DNA from: Candidatus Nitrosopumilus sp.
Lineage (GTDB): Archaea > Thermoproteota > Nitrososphaeria > Nitrososphaerales > Nitrososphaeraceae
Length of the DNA stretch: 44,254 nt
NCBI GenBank assembly: GCA_013694585.1
Contig: JACDCB010000015.1
Coordinates: 1 to 44,254 of the forward strand
Direction of reading: 5' to 3'
Made by a program: the position numbers and the translations under genes. Of the stretch, positions 25,864 to 33,997 are shown piece after piece. Under the pieces are notes generated by a model. The model was given only the letters and a program-made list of their open reading frames with translations, was not told the origin of the DNA and did no database searches. Numbering within the stretch: the first letter of the stretch is position 1; each line of letters begins with the position of its first letter.

Positions 25864-26556
25864 ATGACTTCAGGAATTGATCATCACAATGACTCTACTG
25901 AATCCTCTCAGACGGATGTATCAACAGATCTAGATCTGTCTGAAACTCACACCGAAACATCAAATGAAGAGAAAACCAGTAATGAAGAAAATATTGATTC
26001 GAACTTTCTGATAGAGGCAGTTCACCATATAAAAGAAGGAAAAACAATTGTTCTTGAGCCAAAACAGCAAGATCAGTTGAGAAACAAGGGATTTGGAGAG
26101 GTTTTTAATAAAGAATACTTGCTAAACAGCCTTGAAAGCTTATTTTTGCTTCAAAATAATAAAATTAAGGTTTACGGAAATAAAACAGAATATGATTTTT
26201 CTACATTTTTAAAGACATTAATAAAAAAAGACAAAAAGATCTTAACAAAGTATCTGATTTTTAGAGATTTAAGAAGCAAAGGATATGTTGTCAAAGAAGG
26301 ATTTGGGTTCGGATCAGATTTTAGAATTTACGAGAGAGGAGAGTATAATAAAAAAACTTCAAAATATGTCTCTGTTGGGTTAAACGAAGGAACCAATATA
26401 AAAGCAATGGAATTTGCCGAAGTTATTGAGCAAGTCGAAAATATGGGCAAGTCAGTTGTTATAGCAGTTGTAGAGCGTAGAGGTGAGGTAATCTATTACA
26501 AGACTTCAAAGATGACTTTTTTTGACAACAAGAAATCCAAAAAATTAGTCACGTAA
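25864..26556 (+). CDS. endA: tRNA-splicing endonuclease
   Basis: Enzyme that cuts introns from tRNA precursors at bulge-helix-bulge sites. After an acidic, Ser/Thr-rich N-terminal tail of about 45 residues, the N-domain and catalytic domain follow. The catalytic Tyr (Y156 in GSDFRIYERGE) and Lys (K196 in GKSVVIAVVE) are present. At the place of the catalytic His, judged by the Y+10/K-31 spacing of the Methanocaldococcus enzyme, there is Thr165 (KKTSKYVSV). The enzyme could be a structural-type subunit, use another acid, or need a partner. The ATG start has a TATA-like ataaataaa about 30 bases upstream. The intact tRNA-Ile here has no intron. Confidence 0.9.
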   Translation: MTSGIDHHNDSTESSQTDVSTDLDLSETHTETSNEEKTSNEENIDSNFLIEAVHHIKEGKTIVLEPKQQDQLRNKGFGEVFNKEYLLNSLESLFLLQNNKIKVYGNKTEYDFSTFLKTLIKKDKKILTKYLIFRDLRSKGYVVKEGFGFGSDFRIYERGEYNKKTSKYVSVGLNEGTNIKAMEFAEVIEQVENMGKSVVIAVVERRGEVIYYKTSKMTFFDNKKSKKLVT

Positions 26557-26590
26557 ATGTTCATCTAAATATATAATTCTCTATGTAAGT

Positions 26591-26983
26591 ATGATAGATA
26601 TAGAAATGCCCAGGAATAATGATCTTCAAAACCAATTCAGAAAGAATATTTGCAATGAGATATTTGCGGTTGATAAAAACATAAGGTTTGTTGGAATCGT
26701 AAATAGGGAGGCCGAAGTTATTGAAGGCGGATTCAGAAAGGGAATAGAACCATTACTTGACCAGAACGAATAACAAGATATGTATCTGCAATCCCTATCA
26801 AATATCAGTTTTTTTCAATCATTCTCAGAAAAATTCGGACCGGTAGACTACTTATTGATTAAACAAAAGAAAATCACCATGATAACCTTTCCTTACAAAG
26901 GTGAAATAATATGTATATCGGCTTCTTCCCAATCTGATATTGACAGAATTAGGGATGAAATTATTAAAATAAATTTACTTTAA
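26591..26983 (+). pseudogene. DUF6659-like protein with an in-frame stop codon
   Basis: The two halves (26591-26773 and 26780-26983) are in the same frame, separated by one TAA at 26771-26773 followed by CAA GAT. The first half has EIFAVDKNIRFVGIVNREAE and GGFRKGIEPLL, and the second has KFGPVDYLLIKQKKITMITF. Joined, they make one roughlock/roadblock-sized protein of about 130 residues like the DUF6659 proteins that are common in thaumarchaea. One point mutation restores the gene. It may be a young pseudogene, a base-call error, or a gene now made as two peptides (ATG at 26780). The family assignment is from memory. Confidence 0.7.
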
Positions 26984-27045
26984 AATATTTGATTTATCAA
27001 TAAACTATTAAATAAAGTATTATACCAATATACCTTTAGACTTAG

Positions 27046-27195
27046 ATGGAAAAAGTAGTTTGCGAAATTTGTTTTTATAAAGGAAATAAAACTGAATTTG
27101 ACGAGAGTAGTGATTACTGTATAGAATGTGTGTGTGATCATGCAATGTGTCCAAAGTGCAAGAAACCTTATCATGCAGCCATAATTACCGAGTAG
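27046..27195 (+). CDS. Small cysteine-rich protein, 49 aa
   Basis: Read from the nucleotides, the peptide begins MEKVVCEICFYKGNKTEFDE. It has eight residues able to bind zinc in pairs: CEIC (6-9), CIEC (25-28) with C30, H32, CPKC (35-38) and H43. The arrangement resembles a treble-clef or double zinc finger. An AT-rich element (aaagtattatacc) lies about 25 bases upstream. The family is not recognised; the ordered Cys pairs argue for a real gene. Confidence 0.6.
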   Translation: MEKVVCEICFYKGNKTEFDESSDYCIECVCDHAMCPKCKKPYHAAIITE

Positions 27196-27699
27196 ATGAT
27201 ACTACAGTAGTTCGTAGGAATAGCGTAATAGAATATATTAATAGCATGTTACAGACAGACGTTGCAAGACGATGATGAATAAGATAGTCCCCCTATTACA
27301 TTGAAGTCATTTCAATTAAAATGAAGAGAATAAACCGGACTTCCGAGTTTTGTAACATATTTTTAGTAATGAAACATCCCATTTATATGGAGTAAAATAT
27401 AAACATTCGCTCAGAGCTTTCGGACAATGAAAGCTTCTTCGCTTGATACTATTGGCCCAGAAAAAACATAAAGGAAAGTGTAGAAGGAATCTATGATAAT
27501 CATCACGAAGTTAACCAAATCCCATCTTTAATTCTATTCTCTATTAGACAAAAAATTGTTTAGTAACATGATATAAGAAGTTTCGAATTGTAGTTCATTA
27601 CTTATGAAATGTTTAAATTATATAGCAAATTAATAAAATTATTATAATGTATGTTGTAATATTTATATAGCCTAAAAACACATTATAAATAGATAATCA
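27196..27699. other. Intergenic region with a small hairpin and promoter-like elements
   Basis: This is 504 bases without a convincing gene. A perfect 7-bp stem (agctttc at 27415-27421 with gaaagct at 27429-27435) follows TATA-like atttatatgg and aaaatataaac elements. It could be the 5' part of a small RNA, but no further fold was found. The right end carries two TATA-like elements (about 27660-27669 and 27684-27692) that probably serve the next gene. Confidence 0.35.
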
Positions 27700-27891
27700 A
27701 TGTTTAATGAAGATTCTTGCAGGAGGTGTGGTTTAGTGCTAACTGCAATGTGCAGGTGTAATGATTGCTTAGAGACTTCTTCCTGGATTTGCAAAAATTG
27801 TAACACATCCATAGATCGTATACACTTTCATGGATTTGAAACATCTAACCCGGGTTCAAACAAAATCCACTTAGGAATTTACAACTCTTAA
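27700..27891 (+). CDS. Small zinc-binding protein, 63 aa
   Basis: Cys pairs CRRC (8-11), CRCNDC (18-23, three Cys) and CKNC (31-34), plus a histidine cluster (IHFHGF), make a compact zinc-binding fold. The ATG at 27700 has a TATA-like atttatatag about 35 bases upstream, and a second one nearer. I do not recognise the family. It converges with the sialidase-like pseudogene. Confidence 0.65.
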   Translation: MFNEDSCRRCGLVLTAMCRCNDCLETSSWICKNCNTSIDRIHFHGFETSNPGSNKIHLGIYNS

Positions 27892-27931
27892 CCCCAGATA
27901 CAATCCGTTAGAGATTGGGAGAAAACCATTC

Positions 27932-29286
27932 TCAATAATTAATGGACCTCATCATGATCTCATGATTACCAGTAATATAATCTTCCCAAGATACCGAAAC
28001 GAGTTTGTCCAATGCATTAATTGTAATAGATGGACATTCTGAAATACCAGAGTTCCAACTCAAATTGTAGATTGTATAATCGCCAGTTTGGTTAAAGCCC
28101 CTAATAAACAGAAAAATTTCCTTATTGAAGGTCAGTTCTTTACCATCGGTCGTGTTAGATTCAGGTTCAACGACTACCCTCAAATGATGTGAACAATTTA
28201 TCCTGATAAGCGAATGTATCTAAATTGGCCGCATCTAGAATTTGATTGGCAGATATAGGAATTTGATCGATTGTAAAATTCAGGCCACCATCCGAACTTT
28301 TTGCAGCAAACAGATAACCTAATTTATTTATTGAACCCTCTGCACCCAAGTTATGTATACATATTTATCAAAAACAGACACCTGTGATTTTCCACTGTCA
28401 AAACTATCATTAAAATCGAATCTAACTGGGCTGCTAAAACTTTTTCCAAGATCTGCGCTCTTAATAAAAAATATTCCCGGTTTATAACCAATTAGACCTT
28501 CTTGCTCTTGAACTAATCTAGGAGTGAACCGGTTATCGACGTCTACATTGCAGGAAATATATATGTCATACCCATCTGCAAATACTTTAGGATATGAATT
28601 GCTGCTATAATCTGAAAGTATCGTCTCATTGCCAAAGGATTTACCCAGACTATCACTAACTCGCAAGGCTATTGATGAATGAGTAGAATTAGATTGTTGC
28701 CAGACGATGAAGACATGTTTATTGCTTGAATAAACATCAACGTTTGATGCATTGACGTTATCGTTACTTAATGAAAAACTTTCACCAATGTTTTACCCCC
28801 GTTCTCACTGGATCGTAGGTATACTTGTTTATACCCATTAGAGTTGTCAACCCACGTCAAATAGATATAGATATTATTTCCTGATGAAGCAATATGTGGA
28901 TGTTCTGAGAACCCAGAATTATTGCTGATTTTATGGGTTTCATTGCTCGAAATATTGTCTAAATTAACATTTTTAAAAAAAATATCATAATTCCTATCCA
29001 CCAGATTCGACGATCGAGTTTTAAATTTTGAATCTTGTCAAACAAGTGCCAAGCTATTTTTATCTACACTCTGTATTTGTCCATATACTGAATCATTGTT
29101 ATTATTGCTAAGATTATGCAGCTCAGAAAATGTTGATCCATCGCCTGGATTTACTAAATTGGAGAAAACAATATTACTTCTATCGTAGTTGGAGTAATTG
29201 AAAATATTAAATAACGGGATTATTAGTAAAAATAGAAATATTGTCATTATGGTTTTGAATAACGCACTATCAATAATTTTTGTCAA
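27932..29286 (-). pseudogene. Secreted sialidase-like (BNR/Asp-box repeat) protein, degraded
   Basis: Five consecutive frames on the minus strand read as one protein of about 450 residues. The N-terminus has a hydrophobic signal or anchor segment (TIMTIFLFLLIIPLFNIF). The body has repeated exo-sialidase-type elements: SSENGGKT and KSADLGKSF and KSSDGGLNF Asp-boxes, each preceded by a YITW/YLTWV strand. Lesions are an in-frame TGA at 29038-29040, a frameshift near 28775-28790, another near 28328-28349 and a fourth near 28167-28183. Such extracellular beta-propellers are common in soil thaumarchaea. Four lesions in one gene make true inactivation much more likely than base-call error. Confidence 0.85.
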
Positions 29287-29357
29287 TAAAGTTACTTCAT
29301 GGATTATTTTATATATTTTTCTTAGATTTAACTTTCATCAAAAGTTTCATATTTCCA

Positions 29358-29693
29358 TTAGGAAGGATTAGTTTTCTTTTTAAAATCTAATGACAACGAA
29401 TTAATGCAATATCTTAATCCAGTTGGATTAGGACCATCATCAAATAGATGGCCCAAATGGCATCCACACTTTGCACAAACCACTTCCTTTCTAATCATAC
29501 CGTAATCATGATCGATTTTTTCTTCGGTATTCTCATTATTTGATGGAGCCCAGAAGCTTGGCCAGCCTGACTTTGAATCATACTTACTATCAGAATCAAA
29601 TAATATGGAACCACAGCCCTTGCATGAATATACACCATTTTCCTTATTGTGCAAAAGGTTACCAGTGAATGGTGGCTCAGTGCCGCGATTCAC
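29358..29693 (-). CDS. msrB: Peptide-methionine (R)-S-oxide reductase, 5' end frameshifted
   Basis: Repairs oxidised methionine in proteins. The product has the MsrB zinc pairs CKGCG and CAKCG, the GWPSFWAP motif, GHLFDDGPNPTGLRYCINS with the catalytic Cys, and VNRGTEPPFTG near the start. The recorded frame begins at GTG 29693, but the same frame upstream still encodes the conserved start LTLEEYEVCV (to about 29727). An ATG at 29758 with MSEEYSKSNLKK leads into it, yet an A9 run (29721-29729 on the plus strand as T9) puts it out of frame by one base. Ten A would give a normal protein of about 130 residues. The GTG product lacks this part and may still work. Confidence 0.88.
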   Translation of the reverse strand: MNRGTEPPFTGNLLHNKENGVYSCKGCGSILFDSDSKYDSKSGWPSFWAPSNNENTEEKIDHDYGMIRKEVVCAKCGCHLGHLFDDGPNPTGLRYCINSLSLDFKKKTNPS

Positions 29694-29758
29694 GCATACC
29701 TCATATTCCTCCAGGGTTAATTTTTTTTTAAATTTGATTTAGAATATTCTTCTGACAT

Positions 29759-30085
29759 TTATCAGTATAATATTTGACTACATTATTTAAAAATTTAACG
29801 ATCCAGGAAATTTTATTAATTCTTTAAATTCTATTTATTGGCAAATGTAACTTTGACTAGCATCTAAATTTTAATGACAGTACGACTTTTCAAAATTTAA
29901 GAGGAATATTCTAAAACTGATATACAATAACCTGCGCTCTTGACAGGTGGAAATCATTTTTCGCACTATAAATCAATAATCAGGATCTAAAAATAAAAGT
30001 ATTTATTTAATCTTGGGGCACCAACCATTGATTAGAAATAGGTAAACGTAAAGTTTTAAACGAGGCTCACCTGAAGGAACTGGTA
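29759..30085. other. Intergenic region between msrB and aIF-1A
   Basis: This is 327 AT-rich bases between divergent genes. It must hold both promoters, but no clear TATA box sits 25 bases before the aIF-1A ATG, so that message may have a longer leader; aaaaataaaagtatttattt near 29989-30008 is the best candidate. Nothing else was recognised. Confidence 0.35.
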
Positions 30086-30349
30086 ATGCCCCAGGAAGGA
30101 GAGTTATTTGGAAGAGTAATTAAATTAGTAGGCGGGGATAATATCATAGTAAAGAGTTCTGACGGAAAAGTTAGGACTTGTAGAATTAGAGGAAAGATAA
30201 AAAGGAGAATGTGGATACGCGATAATGACTTGGTGTTAATTGCACCATGGGATTTTCAATCAGATAAAGCAGATATAATTTGGAGATACATTAGCGCACA
30301 CGCAGACAAATTAGAACAAGAAGGACAACTTGAAGGTTTGAACAGATAG
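30086..30349 (+). CDS. eif1a: Translation initiation factor aIF-1A
   Basis: Small OB-fold protein that binds the ribosomal A site during initiation. The 87-residue product begins MPQEGELFGRVIKLVGGDNI, followed by RTCRIRGKIKRRMWIR and DLVLIAPWDFQSDKADI, the typical S1-like beta barrel, then a helical tail (WRYISAHADKLEQEGQL). Length and motifs match archaeal aIF-1A. It stands alone on the plus strand, followed by the candidate structured RNA element. Confidence 0.96.
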   Translation: MPQEGELFGRVIKLVGGDNIIVKSSDGKVRTCRIRGKIKRRMWIRDNDLVLIAPWDFQSDKADIIWRYISAHADKLEQEGQLEGLNR

Positions 30350-30674
30350 AAAATCATAATCCATTATAGTATTGTACCCCGCCACTGACCCACAGCAAAA
30401 TCATCGTTAGCCTTACACTTCGTGTATAACTCATTGCGCACTCTCTGACGGGGATTAATGATTATAAATTTAAACAGCTATATATCGTTTAACTAGGCAA
30501 TTGTCACAGCCGTAAAAAAACTCCCTTTAGCAACAAATAGTTGTCATTAGATGTAATTCATAAAGCTGCCGAAACACTCTGTAAAGCAGAAATAAATATA
30601 GCCATAAAAATAAATGTAAATTATTTACAAAAAATCTCATATTATGTAAATTGTCAGTACAAAACTACAAATCC
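30350..30674. other. Intergenic region between aIF-1A and pheT
   Basis: This is 325 bases between convergent genes. Apart from the GC-rich island listed separately (30377-30453), it is AT-rich, with a run of seven A at about 30514-30520 and no coding frame of note. Confidence 0.4.
30377..30453 (-). ncRNA. Candidate structured RNA element, 77 nt
   Basis: A locally GC-rich island in AT-rich sequence. On the minus strand the ends pair as CCCCGTC with GGCGGGG (7 bp with one G-U), and inside lies a hairpin TACAC-GAA-GTGTA. A TATA-like aaatttataat is centred about 14 bases upstream of its 5' end. Length and closing stem resemble a tRNA, but no D-arm, anticodon arm or TTC loop can be drawn. The plus strand folds almost as well. 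It could be a small non-coding RNA or a terminator-like structure downstream of aIF-1A. Confidence 0.3.
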
Positions 30675-32372
30675 TTACACGATGCGAATCTGATCAAGTC
30701 TTAGGATTTTAACCACAGCCGACAAATTGAATTCGAAAATAGTTACCAATGTACGCAAGTTAAGATTTTCCAGAATTTGCGGATGAATTTCACCGATCTC
30801 TCCAATTACCTCATCATTCAGGACAATCCTTGCAGAATGACCTGGAAGAAAATATTTAGCTTCGTATCTTGGGGTAGTAACAAATGCATTGAAACAATAC
30901 CTCATAAAAGATTCTAAACTGGATTTAATTTCTGTATAATCTGTTGTATTATGAGCGATTGAAACACACAGTGACCAATTTTCTCTGATTTCTTTATTTG
31001 TAGTAAAGAATGTTTTGCCTATCTCAAATAGTTTTTGAGGATATTTTTCATGAATGTTGTTAGAGAAGGTATTAATCAAAGAAGGAATTAGACTGCTCCG
31101 CAATATATCAAATTCAGTATTTTTCGAATCACCTAAAGAAATTAATTGTTTGCCAGAATGTTCATCCTCCAAAAAAACATTTTTGAACAAGTTTTTTGAT
31201 ATTATATTAGGATTAATAATTTCCATAAATTCAAGGCCAATTAATATATCGCGCACTTTATCAAATATAATAGATTGACTATTCTTTCGACCAAGAAAAT
31301 AAGAGCTAGGGTATGATGGCTCTAGATTGTAGATGCCATAACCAATAGCTACCTCTTCGCATATGTCTACTTTGTCAAACAAATCTATTCTATAACTTGG
31401 TATAATACATTCTAGTTTCCCATTACCTTTGTCTATGCCTTCACATCTGCTCCTCTGAAGACATACCAAGATTTCGTCATAAGTTAATTCGAGGCCTAAT
31501 ATTTTATTAATATAGTCAAAATCCAATTGTATTCTATGCGGTTCTAATATTGGAGTAACAATTTCTCCACAAAATGGAGAACTAACCACCAAAGAATATA
31601 AATCAAACCCCATATCGCTTAACTCGAACGATAGTATTGAGAGTATATCCATAGCAGACTTAGAATTCACTGAAGTGACTTCTACAAAGAGGTTACTAGT
31701 TAACAGGTCTACTTTCGTTGTGCTTCCATTTATGATAGGTGGAAAAGAGACAACGTTATCCTTTGAGTCAAGTAAAATAGGAACTATGTCAAACTTTTCC
31801 AAAATGTGACCATACTTTTTTCCGACTTCGAAATCTGTGAGGATATTATCAAGACTGTATTCTTTATTTCCATCCAGTGGGACAAATTTTATTTGCCTTG
31901 GAACACCTTTATAAAAAAGCGGAAAGGTCAATGCATCATAATTATGTATACCGATTGACGACTTTTTTCTTTTCCTGCCTAACCCATTATGCAAATCTTC
32001 TTGCATAGATATCAGTTGTGTTAATTCTTCATGAGTAATGGGAAAATCTCGCTTAGCAATTAATCCATAAATAATGGGCCTTACATCTTTCAATCGTTCA
32101 TCTACTCGTAATATACCTAAAGAGGGGCGAAGATCTTGTATAATAGGAGGTCCTAATTCTATATTTAAGATTCCTTTTAGGGCCCGTGTAATCCCGTTTT
32201 CAGAAGAAAAATCAGGTCGATTTGGGTTAAACTCTATCCTAATTTTATCATTAATCTTATCAATTCCTTCTATATCGAGGCCTAAGTATGGTAATTTTTC
32301 AATTATTTCATCTAAAGTCCTTTCAGAAAAGATTTTTGAGAGTAAAGATGGTCGAACGTTTACGACAGGCAT
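30675..32372 (-). CDS. pheT: Phenylalanyl-tRNA synthetase beta subunit
   Basis: Beta subunit of the (alpha-beta)2 enzyme that charges tRNA-Phe. It starts MPVVNVRPSLLSKIFSERTL and has archaeal PheT features: the B1-like IRIEFNPNRPDFSSENGI segment, the B3/B4 region, the B5 domain (HRIQLDFDYINKILGLEL, ending SYRIDLFDKVDICEEVAIGY) and the C-terminal synthetase-like domain (HSARIVLNDEVIGEIGEIHP). The length of 565 is the archaeal size. The ATG lies inside the last codons of pheS (13-base overlap), so the two subunits are translated from one message. Confidence 0.97.
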   Translation of the reverse strand: MPVVNVRPSLLSKIFSERTLDEIIEKLPYLGLDIEGIDKINDKIRIEFNPNRPDFSSENGITRALKGILNIELGPPIIQDLRPSLGILRVDERLKDVRPIIYGLIAKRDFPITHEELTQLISMQEDLHNGLGRKRKKSSIGIHNYDALTFPLFYKGVPRQIKFVPLDGNKEYSLDNILTDFEVGKKYGHILEKFDIVPILLDSKDNVVSFPPIINGSTTKVDLLTSNLFVEVTSVNSKSAMDILSILSFELSDMGFDLYSLVVSSPFCGEIVTPILEPHRIQLDFDYINKILGLELTYDEILVCLQRSRCEGIDKGNGKLECIIPSYRIDLFDKVDICEEVAIGYGIYNLEPSYPSSYFLGRKNSQSIIFDKVRDILIGLEFMEIINPNIISKNLFKNVFLEDEHSGKQLISLGDSKNTEFDILRSSLIPSLINTFSNNIHEKYPQKLFEIGKTFFTTNKEIRENWSLCVSIAHNTTDYTEIKSSLESFMRYCFNAFVTTPRYEAKYFLPGHSARIVLNDEVIGEIGEIHPQILENLNLRTLVTIFEFNLSAVVKILRLDQIRIV

Positions 32373-33928
32373 TTAGGGACACTCTTTAGCCAAGTTAAAT
32401 TATTTGAATATAATTCACGTATATCATTCAGATTAAAGCGTAACATAGCCAATCTTTCAAATCCCCCGCCCCAAGCCAAAACAGGATTTTTTATACCTAA
32501 TGGTTTTGTTACCTCAGGTCTAAAAATCCCCATACCAAATAATTCTATCCATTTATCAAATTTCTCATTATATACCATTGATTGAAGAGAAGGTTCGGTA
32601 TAAGGGAAAAAAGTGGGCCAGAACTTGATCTTCTTTATCCCAAGTTTAGAATAGAACTCGGTTTGAATTCCTATTAGTTGTCTTAAGTTGGCATCTTCGT
32701 TTACATAAATCCCTTCGACTTGATGAAATTCGACAAGATGTTTAAATGTCACTTTTTCGTTTCTGAATACCCGGCCTATCAGAAAAACTTTATCTTTCTC
32801 TGGTTTACCTTCAGACAGGTATTGAAGTGTGACTGGAGTGGTGTGAGTCCTCAATACATATGGTTTAGAATCTTCAATATTCCAATCATATTGCCAACTT
32901 TTCCTATGGATTTTGGACACATGCTGCAGTAAGGAATTATCTTGTGGTAAAGGAGAATGGAGATCTGTTTGGGATTTCAGATAAAATGTATCTTGCATCT
33001 CCCTAGCTGGATGATCTTGAGGAATAAATAATGCATCAAAATTCCAAAAACATGACTGAGTTAGGTTTCCTTCAATCTCACTAAAACCCATGCCGACTAA
33101 TATTTCCTTGACTTCATCTATGAAATCAACCAAAGGGTTCTTTTTTCCATAATTTAACAGTGGCAAGGGTGCCTCTACGTCAATTTGTTCAAAAATTAGA
33201 TCCCTCCATTTTCCTGATACTAAGACATCCTGAGTCATTTTTCTGACAACTTTATCGCCTGTTAATAATAATGAATCAACAAGAGGAACACTAGTTTGCG
33301 CAATTCGGTATTTTTTGTCTACCAACTTCTCTGTAATTAGGATATTATGTCGTTTTTTTAATGATTCATATGCTTTTTCATCTTCCTTGTCAAAAAGCGA
33401 TTCTAACATTGACTTTGTCTTATTTAATTTGGCAATGAAATTCTCCTCACTCGAGGAATCATGTGAATCAGAGAGGATAGTTACCTTATCATCAATTATA
33501 CTAACCCAATTATTTTTTTTGCAAAACCGAATTGCTCCAAAAACTTCCTTTTCGTTACCTTTAAACTCTTCACTTTTTATAATTTCTGATAATTTATTTA
33601 CCCCCTTGCTTACAATATTAACAAGTTTTCTTTCAGGGAGAACAAGGTGCTCTTTATCCGAGATATCCGGATGTAAATAGACTTTGAATTCCGTACCCTC
33701 CCTGACTTGAATTAGTTCTTTATACCTCAACCATTCAACCCCTCTACGCAATTGATCTACTGTCAATTCTGATCTTTTAACAAGGTCAGATTCGGTTATC
33801 CAATCAGCCTCTACCAATCTCAATGCGGTCAGAAGCTTTTTCTCGATGGGATGTAATGATGAAATCGAACTTTCTGAATTATTTTCAAACTTAGAATCAT
33901 CCCTGCCTCCTATTTCATCCTTATCCAA
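32360..33928 (-). CDS. pheS: Phenylalanyl-tRNA synthetase alpha subunit
   Basis: Catalytic class II subunit. The N-terminal part (about 25-110) holds winged-helix elements (WITESDLVKRSELTVDQLRR) as in archaeal/eukaryal PheS. The catalytic core shows motif 2 (VFLIGRVFRNEKVTFKHLVE, with the following HQVEGIYV) and motif 3 (GGGFERLAMLRFNL). The length of 522 fits. The start is TTG at 33928, with a TATA-like tttaaaaata about 28 bases upstream, so a leaderless mRNA is likely. It is divergent from trpS across a 69-base gap. Confidence 0.97.
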   Translation of the reverse strand: MDKDEIGGRDDSKFENNSESSISSLHPIEKKLLTALRLVEADWITESDLVKRSELTVDQLRRGVEWLRYKELIQVREGTEFKVYLHPDISDKEHLVLPERKLVNIVSKGVNKLSEIIKSEEFKGNEKEVFGAIRFCKKNNWVSIIDDKVTILSDSHDSSSEENFIAKLNKTKSMLESLFDKEDEKAYESLKKRHNILITEKLVDKKYRIAQTSVPLVDSLLLTGDKVVRKMTQDVLVSGKWRDLIFEQIDVEAPLPLLNYGKKNPLVDFIDEVKEILVGMGFSEIEGNLTQSCFWNFDALFIPQDHPAREMQDTFYLKSQTDLHSPLPQDNSLLQHVSKIHRKSWQYDWNIEDSKPYVLRTHTTPVTLQYLSEGKPEKDKVFLIGRVFRNEKVTFKHLVEFHQVEGIYVNEDANLRQLIGIQTEFYSKLGIKKIKFWPTFFPYTEPSLQSMVYNEKFDKWIELFGMGIFRPEVTKPLGIKNPVLAWGGGFERLAMLRFNLNDIRELYSNNLTWLKSVPKCLS

Positions 33929-33951
33929 TATATGTAGAAAACTTGTGCAAG

Positions 33952-33961
33952 TATTTTTAAA
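33952..33961 (-). promoter_or_regulatory. TATA-like box of the pheST operon
   Basis: Reads tttaaaaata on the minus strand, centred about 28 bases before the TTG start of pheS. It supports the TTG start and a leaderless transcript. Confidence 0.45.
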
Positions 33962-33975
33962 CGTTTAAACTTTGG

Positions 33976-33984
33976 TTATATAAA
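33976..33984 (+). promoter_or_regulatory. TATA-like box of trpS
   Basis: Reads ttatataaa, centred only about 18 bases before the ATG at 33998. With normal TATA-to-start spacing, transcription would begin a few bases inside the recorded gene, so the in-frame ATG at 34040 might be the real start. Confidence 0.4.
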
Positions 33985-33997
33985 GAATAATTTAAAG

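Noticed and set aside
26591-26983. Recoded stop codon such as pyrrolysine or selenocysteine
   Set aside because: The stop is TAA, not TAG or TGA, so neither known recoding applies.
26980-27174. A 64-codon minus-strand frame
   Set aside because: It is antisense to the small Cys-cluster gene at 27046-27195 and its translation is low in complexity.
30377-30453. tRNA gene
   Set aside because: The closing stem and length fit, but no D-arm, anticodon stem or TTC loop can be formed on either strand.
33315-33680. A 121-codon plus-strand frame inside pheS
   Set aside because: Shadow of the intact PheS gene on the minus strand.
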